Origin: Leptothermofonsia sp049200465
GTDB lineage: Bacteria; Cyanobacteriota; Cyanobacteriia; Leptolyngbyales; Leptolyngbyaceae
Length of the DNA stretch: 64,000 nt
Assembly: GCF_049200465.1 (NCBI RefSeq)
Contig: NZ_CP120836.1
Coordinates: forward strand, 1,736,001-1,800,000
Reading direction: 5' to 3'
Shown piece by piece: positions 51,481 to 59,713 of the stretch. The notes under the pieces are model-generated. The model was not told where the DNA came from, ran no database searches, and was given only the letters and a program-made list of their open reading frames with translations. Positions within the stretch are counted from its first letter, which is position 1. Each line of letters starts with the position of its first letter. The translations under genes and the position numbers were made by a program.

Positions 51481-51744
51481 TCGAGTTATGGTTTCTCAAA
51501 TTGTCTGCAATACAAACCGCGGAATTCAACTTCACAATTTGGCAAAAATTAAGTTCTTATTCAGGGCAACCAATTACTCTTTCTAACTTCATTTCACAAA
51601 ACATCTCTAAAATTTTTGCTGGTGGGGAAGTATTGATTTCTTAAGGGAAGAACTCCAACCATTTGATTTTGAAAAAATTTAATTAGACCGGGTCTGCTAT
51701 TATCGTTTAGCGTTTATTCGAAAACCTGGTTAGAAAATAGAGAG

Positions 51745-51875
51745 TAAGCAGCTAGGCGCAATTAAATTGGCGCAATTAAATTAAAGATAATTTTGGGGGT
51801 GGAAGGGTGAAACTCCCTACCTGGGGGCTACGCTCCCACTTCCCCCCTTTACAATTAATTATGACTACCTACTTA
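51745..51875. mobile_element. Family A MITE-like element (copy 3)
   Basis: A 131-bp unit from TAAGCAGCTAGGCGCAATTA to TAATTATGACTACCTACTTA. A 14-bp internal duplication (GGCGCAATTAAATT twice) makes it the longest copy. The hairpin CTGGGGGCTACGCTCCCA has decayed relative to copy 2. TA flanks both ends. Confidence 0.8.
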
Positions 51876-52380
51876 GATTTAGATAAGGGGTGACGTTTCA
51901 GAAAGACTGCCTCTGCCTATTGCCTATTCTGCCTATTGCCTACTAAGAATGTTTCGTGAAACGTTCTTATAGACAATTTAATCCCTACAAGGCCCTTGCA
52001 CTCTTGGCACTACACTCAACTCATTGCAGCTCATTGCAGCTAATGAATAAACCGCTTCAATCCATTAATCCTCTAAACACTTCATTACAAAATTCATCAA
52101 ATACAAAACAAAATTCATTCACTGTAAAAAGTTACTGCCTGAGAGTACTCTCCTCAAGCTTCGGCAGCAGCAGAAGTTGCACCTGCACCAGTAGCGTCAT
52201 TGTACAACTTTCAGACCATAACTGGGGTGATCTCACCCATCCATATCCTTACCCTTCGACTTTTATCCCTCATTTACCCCCTCATTCTTCAATCACTGTG
52301 ACAAAAAAGCCGTATCGGGTTATCGGTGTTAGGATTGCGACAGGAAACAAAAAGAGAGACAGAAAAGGATAACAGGTTAC
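51876..52380. other. Leader region of pnp, no supported gene
   Basis: A 138-codon open frame (51956-52372) is Ser/His-rich, without recognisable motif or ribosome-binding site. I do not call it. Short tandem duplications (TCATTGCAGC twice near 52020, TTGCCTATTC near 51918) are present. No rpsO gene precedes pnp here. The pnp promoter must lie in this stretch. Confidence 0.45.
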
Positions 52381-54531
52381 ATGGAAGAGTTTGAGAAGTC
52401 GATATCCTTCGATGGAAGGGATATTCGACTGAAGATTGGTCTATTTGCACCACAGGCTGGCGGTGCGGTTTTGATCCAATCGGAAGATACAGCTGTCCTG
52501 GTGGCAGCAACCCGTGCACCAGGAAGGGAAGGCATTGACTTTCTTCCCCTCCTGGTGGATTACGAAGAGCGGATGTATGCAGCTGGAAGAATTCCAGGGG
52601 GTTTTCTGCGCCGGGAGGGTCGCCCTCCAGAAAAGGCTACGCTGATTAGCCGCCTCATTGACCGCCCTTTGCGCCCTCTTTTTCCCAACTGGCTGCGGGA
52701 TGATATTCAGGTCGTTGCAACTACGGTTTCGATGGATGAGCGGGTTCCGCCTGATGTTCTGGCCGTAACGGGTGCTTCCATCGCCGTTCTGCTGGCAAAG
52801 ATTCCCTTCAATGGGCCGATGGCGGCTGTTCGTGTTGGGCTGGTTGGGGATGATTTCATCATCAATCCAACCTACAAGGAAGTGGAAGAGGGCGATCTGG
52901 ATCTGGTTGTGGCGGGTTCTCCTGAAGGCGTCATCATGGTGGAAGCTGGAGCCAACCAGTTGCCAGAACAGGACATGATTGAAGCGATCGACTTTGGGTA
53001 TGAAGCTGTTCGAGATCTGATTCAGGCACAGCGTGATCTGATTCAGGAATTGGGTATCGAACAGGTGGCGGAAGAACCCCCTGTGGTTGACATGACCCTG
53101 GAAAACTTCATTCGAGAGCGGGCAACGGACCCGGTGAAGGAGATCCTGGGGCGGTTTGAGAAAGACAAGAACGTGCGAGATGCAGCGCTCGATCAGGTGA
53201 AGGAGGCGATCGCAACCGAGATTGCTGAATTACCTGAAGAAGACCCTGTTAAAGTTGCCGCATTGGCCAATGAAAAAGCCCTTGACAACGTCTTCAAAGA
53301 TGTCACCAAGAAACTGATGCGCCGTCAGGTGATTGAAGACAATGTGCGAGTCGATGGCCGCAAGTTGGATGAGGTCCGTCCCATTTCCTGCCGGGTGGGT
53401 GTACTGCCCCGACGGGTGCATGGCAGCGGACTGTTTAACCGGGGGCAAACCCAGGTCCTCTCTGTTGTCACCCTTGGCACCCCAGGGGAAGCGCAGGAAC
53501 TCGATGACCTGCACCCCGATGAGGAAAAGCGCTACCTGCACCACTACAACATGCCGCCCTACTCGGTGGGTGAAACAAAACCGATGCGATCGCCCGGTCG
53601 CCGCGAAATTGGTCACGGTGCATTAGCAGAACGCGCCCTAGTGCCAGTTCTACCCAAGAAGGAAGATTTTCCCTATGTGATTCGAGTCGTTTCCGAAGTG
53701 CTATCCTCCAACGGTTCCACCTCGATGGGCTCGGTTTCGGGGTCAACCCTGGCCTTAATGGATGCCGGAGTACCCATTACCAAACCCGTGAGTGGAGCTG
53801 CCATGGGACTGATCAAGGAAGGTGATGAAGTTCGCATTCTGACCGATATCCAGGGTATCGAAGACTTCCTTGGTGACATGGACTTTAAAGTTGCAGGCAC
53901 CGACACTGGCATTACCGCTCTGCAACTGGATATGAAAATCAACGGCTTGCCAATGGAGATCATCGCCCAGGCCATTAACCAGGCAAAACCAGCCCGCCTG
54001 CATATCCTGTCCAAGATGCTGGAGGCCATCAGCAAGCCCCGTTCGGAGATGTCACCCTACGCTCCCCGCCTGCTAACCATCAAGATCGATCCTGAAATGA
54101 TCGGTATGATCATTGGTCCGGGTGGCAAGACGATTAAGGGCATCACCGAAGAGACGGGAGCCAAGATCGATATCGAAGACGATGGTACTGTTACCATTTC
54201 TTCAATAGATGGTGAAAGTGCAAAACGGGCCCGTGCTATCATCCAGGGCATGACTCGTAAGCTCAATGCAGGCGATGTTTACGCTGGACGGGTTACTCGC
54301 ATTATTCCCATCGGCGCGTTTGTAGAGTTCCTTCCCGGCAAGGAAGGCATGATTCACATTTCCCAACTGGCAGATTACCGGGTTGGCAAAGTTGAAGATG
54401 AAGTCTCCGTAGGAGATGAGGTTATTGTCAAAGTTCGTGAAATTGACAGCCGTGGGCGAATTAACCTCACCCGCTTAGGCATTCACCCTGATGAAGCCGC
54501 CGCCGCTCGCCAGGCTGCTGCTGTCAACTAA
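52381..54531 (+). CDS. pnp: Polyribonucleotide nucleotidyltransferase
   Basis: The 716-residue trimeric exoribonuclease degrades RNA 3'-5' by phosphorolysis and can add heteropolymeric tails, its main tailing role in cyanobacteria. Two RNase PH-type domains (about 1-215 and 310-545) flank an all-alpha region. 'LFNRGQTQVLSVVTLG' and 'TSMGSVSGSTLALMDAGVPI' are in the catalytic second domain. KH (about 555-620, 'MIGMIIGPGGKTIKGI') and S1 (about 625-695, 'GRVTRIIPIGAFVEFLPG') domains follow. Length is normal. ATG 52381 follows AAAGGATAACAGG. It is followed by a large hairpin and an intrinsic terminator. Confidence 0.97.
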   Translation: MEEFEKSISFDGRDIRLKIGLFAPQAGGAVLIQSEDTAVLVAATRAPGREGIDFLPLLVDYEERMYAAGRIPGGFLRREGRPPEKATLISRLIDRPLRPLFPNWLRDDIQVVATTVSMDERVPPDVLAVTGASIAVLLAKIPFNGPMAAVRVGLVGDDFIINPTYKEVEEGDLDLVVAGSPEGVIMVEAGANQLPEQDMIEAIDFGYEAVRDLIQAQRDLIQELGIEQVAEEPPVVDMTLENFIRERATDPVKEILGRFEKDKNVRDAALDQVKEAIATEIAELPEEDPVKVAALANEKALDNVFKDVTKKLMRRQVIEDNVRVDGRKLDEVRPISCRVGVLPRRVHGSGLFNRGQTQVLSVVTLGTPGEAQELDDLHPDEEKRYLHHYNMPPYSVGETKPMRSPGRREIGHGALAERALVPVLPKKEDFPYVIRVVSEVLSSNGSTSMGSVSGSTLALMDAGVPITKPVSGAAMGLIKEGDEVRILTDIQGIEDFLGDMDFKVAGTDTGITALQLDMKINGLPMEIIAQAINQAKPARLHILSKMLEAISKPRSEMSPYAPRLLTIKIDPEMIGMIIGPGGKTIKGITEETGAKIDIEDDGTVTISSIDGESAKRARAIIQGMTRKLNAGDVYAGRVTRIIPIGAFVEFLPGKEGMIHISQLADYRVGKVEDEVSVGDEVIVKVREIDSRGRINLTRLGIHPDEAAAARQAAAVN

Positions 54532-54540
54532 CTTAATTTT

Positions 54541-54635
54541 CTATAGCAGTCCTCAATCAGTTGTGAGATGAAGAGGCTTTGTGAGAAGGAGTTCCTGTGG
54601 AACTCCTTCTCACAAACCAAATAGGATCGCTGTAT
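54541..54635. mobile_element. Family E repeat with 18-bp perfect hairpin
   Basis: Bounded by CTATAGCAGTCCT and AGGATCGCTGTAT, inverted relative to other copies. The centre is a perfect 18-bp stem (54578-54595 with 54599-54616) closing a 3-base TGT loop, rich in AGAAGGAGTTCC. It begins ten bases after the pnp stop. Confidence 0.8.
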
Positions 54636-54652
54636 CTGATTCATTGCTTGAG

Positions 54653-54678
54653 AGACGCGCCATGACGCGTCTTTTTTT
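54653..54678 (+). terminator. Intrinsic terminator of pnp
   Basis: AGACGCG and CGCGTCT pair across CCATGA and run into seven T's, a standard rho-independent terminator about 120 bases past the pnp stop. Confidence 0.8.
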
Positions 54679-54680
54679 GT

Positions 54681-54780
54681 GCGGTAGTTATTGTGGTTAG
54701 GACGGGGTGCAGGGGTGGAACCCCTTGACTGGGGGCGAAGCCCCCACACCCCCTTTAAGCCGAGTAACCTAACCCGTTTA
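54681..54780. mobile_element. Family B palindromic repeat
   Basis: GCGGTAGTTATTGTGGTTAG, GGGGTGCAGGGG, the hairpin CTGGGGGCGAAGCCCCCA and a degenerate right arm. It is adjacent to the pnp terminator and upstream of crtD. Confidence 0.65.
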
Positions 54781-54901
54781 GGAAAGCCATCTGGATCGGG
54801 AAAGGAATTTTTCCCAGTGGGAAAAGCCTTCTGCCACTCTCCTCTCTCAAGCCTGATTCGGAGCTAGTAAGTATGATAGAAGTATTAACAAATGTAAAGT
54901 C

Positions 54902-56545
54902 ATGGCAGGAAGTTGTATTGATACTCAGCATTCTCCGCGACGGGTTGTTGTCGTGGGGGCGGGAATCGGTGGGTTAACGGCGGGGGCGCTATTGGCTCGC
55001 CGGGGTTACTCTGTGCTGGTACTAGACCAGGCAATTGTTCCCGGAGGATGTGCATCTACGTTTCAGCGTAGGGGCTTCACCTTTGATGTAGGTGCGACTC
55101 AGGTCGCAGGACTGGAACCGGGTGGAATTCACCATCGCATCTTTTCCGAACTGGAAATTGATTTACCGGAAGCCACGCCCTGCGATCCCGCCTGTGCGGT
55201 TTATTTGCCAGGAGAAAGGTTGCCGATCAACGTCTGGCGAGAGCCGGAGAAATGGAAAGCAGAGCGGCAGCGGCAGTTTCCTGGCAGTGAACCGTTCTGG
55301 CGGCTGCTGGCAGACCTGTTTCAGGTCAGTTGGACATTCCAGTCTCGCGATCCGGTACTTCCTCCTCGCAATCTTTGGGATTTGGGGCAACTGCTGCGGG
55401 CTGTTCGTCCCAGAACATTGACAACGTTACCTCACACCTTTTCAACCGTCGGGGATGTTCTGCGAGGTTATCGGTTAGCAGATAACCAACGGCTGAAAGC
55501 CTTTCTGGACATGCAGCTAAAGTTGTATTCCCAGGTGGAGGCGGAAGAAACGGCTTTACTTTACGCTGCAACGGCTCTCAACGTTTCTCAAAAACCACAG
55601 GGACTTTACCATCTCCATGGCAGTATGCAGGCATTGAGCGATCGCCTCGTTTCTGCTCTGGAACGGGACGGCGGCCAGCTTCGGATGCGCCATACCGTTG
55701 AACAGATACAGGTTGATTCCGGCAAGGTGACGGGTGTGAGGGTGCGTAACCAAAAAACGGGTGAAGTCTGGACTGAACCCGCCGATCACGTCATTGCCAA
55801 CGTAACCGTGCAAAACCTGGTACAACTTCTGGGTGACAAAACGCCCCAGGGTTATCGGCAACGGGTCGAAAAGCTCCCTCCCGCATCCGGTGCGTTTGTC
55901 ATTTACCTGGGGGTCGATCAGGCTGCCCTGCCAGCCAACTGTCCTCCTCACCTCCAGTTTCTTTACGACTACGACGGTCCCATCGCCGAAAACAACTCCC
56001 TCTTTGTCTCCGTCAGCCAACCAGGTGACGGTCGCGCCCCGGAAGGAAAAGCCACCATTATCGCGTCGTCGTTTACCGATGTAGGTATTTGGTGGAGAGA
56101 GGAAGAGGAGGCAGGAGCTAGGAGCCAGGAGCCAGGAGGCGGGAGGCAGGATATTACTCAGGATTCAAAACTTCAAATTCAAAACTCCAAATTCAAAATT
56201 CAAAATTCCTATTCCACTCTCAAGCAACACTACACTGACCAGGCGATCGCCCGTCTCAGTCAGTTCTTCAATTTGAATGAGCAGACGATTCTGCATGTTG
56301 AAGCGGCGACTCCCCGGTCCTTTGCTCGCTTTACGGGGCGCGATCGCGGTATTGTCGGTGGTATTGGTCAGCGTATTTCTACTTTTGGACCCTTCGGCTT
56401 TGCCAACCGAACCCCCATTCAAAACCTCTGGTTAGTGGGTGATTCAACCCATCCCGGCGAGGGCACGGCAGGTGTTAGTTACTCTGCCCTGACGGTTGTT
56501 CGCCAGGTTGAAGCCGAAAAATATAGCTATAGCCACCAGGCTTAG
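54902..56545 (+). CDS. crtD: CrtD-type carotenoid 3',4'-desaturase (FAD oxidoreductase)
   Basis: The 547-residue protein belongs to the phytoene-desaturase/carotenoid-isomerase superfamily. The N-terminal dinucleotide fold reads 'VVVVGAGIGGLTAGALLARR', and the C-terminal FAD-contact region is 'NLWLVGDSTHPGEGTAGVSY'. 'FTFDVGATQVAGLEPGG' and 'GLYHLHGSMQALSDRLVSAL' fit cyanobacterial C-3',4' desaturases of myxoxanthophyll synthesis better than CrtH, though this is by memory of the family. Residues about 402-437 ('AGARSQEPGGGRQD', then 'SKLQIQNSKFKIQNS') are intergenic repeat read in frame. The last residues 'YSYSHQA' and the stop come from a family C repeat. Confidence 0.82.
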   Translation: MAGSCIDTQHSPRRVVVVGAGIGGLTAGALLARRGYSVLVLDQAIVPGGCASTFQRRGFTFDVGATQVAGLEPGGIHHRIFSELEIDLPEATPCDPACAVYLPGERLPINVWREPEKWKAERQRQFPGSEPFWRLLADLFQVSWTFQSRDPVLPPRNLWDLGQLLRAVRPRTLTTLPHTFSTVGDVLRGYRLADNQRLKAFLDMQLKLYSQVEAEETALLYAATALNVSQKPQGLYHLHGSMQALSDRLVSALERDGGQLRMRHTVEQIQVDSGKVTGVRVRNQKTGEVWTEPADHVIANVTVQNLVQLLGDKTPQGYRQRVEKLPPASGAFVIYLGVDQAALPANCPPHLQFLYDYDGPIAENNSLFVSVSQPGDGRAPEGKATIIASSFTDVGIWWREEEEAGARSQEPGGGRQDITQDSKLQIQNSKFKIQNSYSTLKQHYTDQAIARLSQFFNLNEQTILHVEAATPRSFARFTGRDRGIVGGIGQRISTFGPFGFANRTPIQNLWLVGDSTHPGEGTAGVSYSALTVVRQVEAEKYSYSHQA

Positions 56546-56604
56546 GACAGGGTACGGGGGTGGAACCTCTGCACCCCGTTCAAATTCCAAGAAAGATCGC
56601 TATA
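56523..56604. mobile_element. Family C repeat overlapping the crtD 3' end
   Basis: TATAGCTATAGCCACCAGGC ... CTCTGCACCCCGTTCAAATT then AGAAAGATCGCTATA. The first 23 bases code for the end of crtD, including its TAG. The right end lies ten bases before the topA stop. It lies between two converging genes. Confidence 0.7.
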
Positions 56605-56613
56605 GAACGACCC

Positions 56614-59352
56614 TCAAGCTTTCTTTTTCTTACTAGCAGTGGTTGCCGTTTTTGTGGTTGTTGACTTCTTCGAGGTTGTAGTTTTCTTGGCGGTGGTCTT
56701 CTTGGTAGTGCTGCTCTTGGAGGAACTGGCAGATTTGGCAGCACTGGATTTGCTAGATCTGCCTGACTTCTTCGCACTCGCTTTGGCCGCTAGCGCTTCC
56801 AGAGCCGTTTCCATTGTGATGGCTTCTACGGTTTGACCCTCTGGCAGGGAGGCATTGACCTTACCGTGTTTGATGTAGGGACCATAGGGGCCATCGTAAA
56901 TATTGACTGGTTCACCGTCTTCAGGGTGTGCACCCAGTTCTTTCAGTGGCTTGGCCGCGACTCCCCGTCTGCCCCGACCAGCCTTGGGTTCTGAAAGTAG
57001 CTCTAGAGCTCGTTCCAGGTCAATTGTAAGCACATCGTCGCCCGCTTTGAGAGAACGATAATCCTTGCCATTCTTGCCCTGGTCATGTACTACATAGGGA
57101 CCAAACCGACCCAGGCTTGCCTGAATCCTGCCGCCAGTTTCAGGATGAACACCCAGGGTACGGGGAAGGGCGAGTAAACCCACTGCCATCTCCAGCGTGA
57201 CTTGTTCAGGCGTTACCCCCTTGGGTAGAGAAGCCCGTTTTGGTTTTGGGTTGTCTTCTGTCGCATCTCCTAGCTGAACGTAGGGGCCATAGGCTCCAAT
57301 CAGGAGGTAGATAGGTTCTCCCGTTTCGGGGTGGAAACCCACTTTGTCGGGACCTTCGGTTTTTTGCCGTAACAGGGTTTCCACCTGTTCCGGGTCCAGA
57401 TCAGAAGGGGTAAGGTCTTTGGGAATGGAGGCTTTCACCAGGCCATTCCCATTCTCAACCTCCAGGTAAGCTCCGAAGCGGCCAATCCGCACCTTGGCAT
57501 CCAAGTTTTCAAGCTCAACGGAACGCGCCTCATTGGGATCAATCTGACTTTCCTGCTCTTTTACCTGGGTTTCCAGCCCTGTCTCGCCCAGATAAAACTC
57601 TTTCAGATAGGGCAACCACTGGACTTCCCCGGTGGAAATGTCATCCAGGGTTTGCTCCATTCGGGCGGTAAAACTAGTGTCAACCAGATCAGGGAAATAC
57701 TTTTCTAGCAGGGAGGTGACTGCAAAGGCGGTAAAGGTGGGGACGAGTGCATTGCCAGACATTTGGGCATAGCCGCGATCGATGATAGTGCCAATGATGC
57801 TGGCATAGGTACTCGGACGCCCGATCCCTTCACTTTCCAGGGTTTTAACCAGGGAAGCTTCGGTATAGCGGGCAGGTGGTTGAGTTTCGTGCCCGATCGC
57901 CTCCAATTCAATACAGTTTGGCGTATCACCTTCCCGTAGAGGTGGCAGGATTACCTCCTGATCTTCAATGGCTGCATTAGGATCATCTGAGCCCTCCACG
58001 TAAGCACGGAAGAAGCCAGGGAAATCGATCCGCTTACCGGTTGCACGAAACCCGGCATCCTCCACCTGAATCTGTACAGTGACATGGGTTTGACGGGCCT
58101 CTGCCATCTGGGTAGCGACAGTGCGTTTCCAGATCAGGTCATAAAGGCGAAATTCTCGATCTTTCAACCCGGTTTGCTGGGGCGTGCGGAAGGTATTTCC
58201 AGCCGGACGAATGGCTTCGTGAGCTTCCTGAGCGCCCTTACTCTTGGTGGTATACTGGCGCGGCTCAGGGCTGAGGTAGTTGCTGCCATACATCTCCTGC
58301 ACGCAGGAACGAGCCGCCGAAATGGCCTGCTGAGATAAGTGGACTGAGTCTGTTCTCATGTAGGTGATGTAGCCCTGCTCATAAAGGCTCTGAGCGACTC
58401 GCATCGTTTCGCGGGCAGAAAGTCCCAGCTTCCGGTTTGCCTCCTGCTGGAGGGTTGAGGTGGTAAAGGGGGGAGAAGGTTTACGGGTAACGGGGCGTTC
58501 TTCCAGGCTGGTGACCGTCCAGGTGCGATCGCGAATCCGCTCGGCCAGTGCTCTGGCATCCGCCTCATTCAACAGAACAACATTTCGCCCCTGGGCAATT
58601 TGCCCTGTTGCCTCATCAAAATCACTCCCTGTTGCGACCTTGGTGCCACCTAGGGTGACCAACTTCGCTTCAAAAGTTTGAGCGGTGGCTGGTTTCTGGG
58701 TTCCACTTTCCTCACTCCTGGCTTCCAGAATCGCCTTCAAATCCCAATAGCTGCCCTGCCGAAACGCACGCCGTTGCCGTTCCCGATTTACCAGCAGACG
58801 CACGGCCACTGACTGCACCCGTCCGGCAGACAGCCCATAGGCAATCTTCTTCCACAAAAGTGGAGACAGGGTATAACCAACCAGACGATCCAGAATGCGG
58901 CGAGTTTCCTGAGCTCTCACCAGCCGTTCGTCCACTGCTCGGCAGTTTTGAATTGCCTCACGAATGGCATCTTCTGTGATCTCATGGAAAACCATGCGCT
59001 TCGTTGGCACCTTTGGCTGGAGCAATTGCAGCAGATGCCAGCTAATGCTTTCCCCTTCCCGGTCTTCATCCGTTGCCAGAATAAGCTCGTCAGCAGTTTT
59101 GAGGGCGTCCTTCAGTTCTTTGACAACCTTTTTTTTATCCTGTGGAACGACATACAGCGGTTCAAAATCGTCTTCGATATTGACCCCCAACTGGGCCCAC
59201 TTTTCTCCTTTAACGCTCGCAGGAATTTCGCTGGCGGACTGTGGCAGGTCGCGTACATGCCCCATCGAAGCTTCTACCCGATAATCTGCGGGCAGATAAT
59301 TACGAATCGTACGGGCTTTGGTGGGTGATTCGACGATGACAAGCTTTGGCAT
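56614..59352 (-). CDS. topA: Type IA DNA topoisomerase I
   Basis: The 912-residue enzyme relaxes negative supercoils. The N-terminal Toprim domain begins 'KLVIVESPTKARTIRNYLP' and includes 'ATDEDREGESISWHL' (metal-binding acids). The catalytic Tyr is in 'YITYMRTDSVHLS'. Instead of Zn ribbons the C-terminus has repeated Toprim-CRPT modules ('LGVHPETGGRIQASLGRFGP', 'LGAHPEDGEPVNIYDGPYGP', 'VGFHPETGEPIYLLIGAYGP'), followed by a Lys/Ser/Thr/Ala-rich tail of about 50 residues for DNA binding. This layout is typical of cyanobacteria. It converges on crtD; its 5' flank is divergent from ndhB. Confidence 0.97.
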   Translation of the reverse strand: MPKLVIVESPTKARTIRNYLPADYRVEASMGHVRDLPQSASEIPASVKGEKWAQLGVNIEDDFEPLYVVPQDKKKVVKELKDALKTADELILATDEDREGESISWHLLQLLQPKVPTKRMVFHEITEDAIREAIQNCRAVDERLVRAQETRRILDRLVGYTLSPLLWKKIAYGLSAGRVQSVAVRLLVNRERQRRAFRQGSYWDLKAILEARSEESGTQKPATAQTFEAKLVTLGGTKVATGSDFDEATGQIAQGRNVVLLNEADARALAERIRDRTWTVTSLEERPVTRKPSPPFTTSTLQQEANRKLGLSARETMRVAQSLYEQGYITYMRTDSVHLSQQAISAARSCVQEMYGSNYLSPEPRQYTTKSKGAQEAHEAIRPAGNTFRTPQQTGLKDREFRLYDLIWKRTVATQMAEARQTHVTVQIQVEDAGFRATGKRIDFPGFFRAYVEGSDDPNAAIEDQEVILPPLREGDTPNCIELEAIGHETQPPARYTEASLVKTLESEGIGRPSTYASIIGTIIDRGYAQMSGNALVPTFTAFAVTSLLEKYFPDLVDTSFTARMEQTLDDISTGEVQWLPYLKEFYLGETGLETQVKEQESQIDPNEARSVELENLDAKVRIGRFGAYLEVENGNGLVKASIPKDLTPSDLDPEQVETLLRQKTEGPDKVGFHPETGEPIYLLIGAYGPYVQLGDATEDNPKPKRASLPKGVTPEQVTLEMAVGLLALPRTLGVHPETGGRIQASLGRFGPYVVHDQGKNGKDYRSLKAGDDVLTIDLERALELLSEPKAGRGRRGVAAKPLKELGAHPEDGEPVNIYDGPYGPYIKHGKVNASLPEGQTVEAITMETALEALAAKASAKKSGRSSKSSAAKSASSSKSSTTKKTTAKKTTTSKKSTTTKTATTASKKKKA

Positions 59353-59713
59353 GGATCGTTGACTTTAAAAAAAAGCGGTTACTGTCCCCTAATCTTTCTT
59401 ATAGCCAATATTGGATCGACTACCAGGGGTTTGCAAAAGTTTGCAGGGGAATAATTTCAAAACTAGAAGTATCAGAGGGAGACGAGTGTGATTTACATCA
59501 AGTTCCTGAAAGCCTCTTCAAGCAAAGCTATCAGAGCTTTTACCGAAATTGATTAATGCTTACTATAGGGAATTCGATCGCAACCGAATCCAGTGTTAAG
59601 GTAAATTGCGAGGTAGAATCCACTGTAATAGATTTCTGATTTCTCGTCTTCCCCGGTTTCCAGGAAACCCATTCTTCCCTATCCTTATAACTGTCTAATC
59701 AGGCATTACCTCC
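59353..59713. other. Divergent topA/ndhB intergenic region
   Basis: 361 bp without a credible gene: the 68-codon frame at 59346-59552 overlaps the topA start and has no start context. There are no members of the repeat families. It must hold promoters for both genes. A GGGAATTCGATCGCAACCGA segment is the only palindrome-like feature seen. Confidence 0.5.

Noticed and set aside
51956..52372. 138-codon open frame upstream of pnp
   Set aside because: Ser/His-rich composition, short tandem duplications, no ribosome-binding site and no recognisable motif; more likely the pnp leader.
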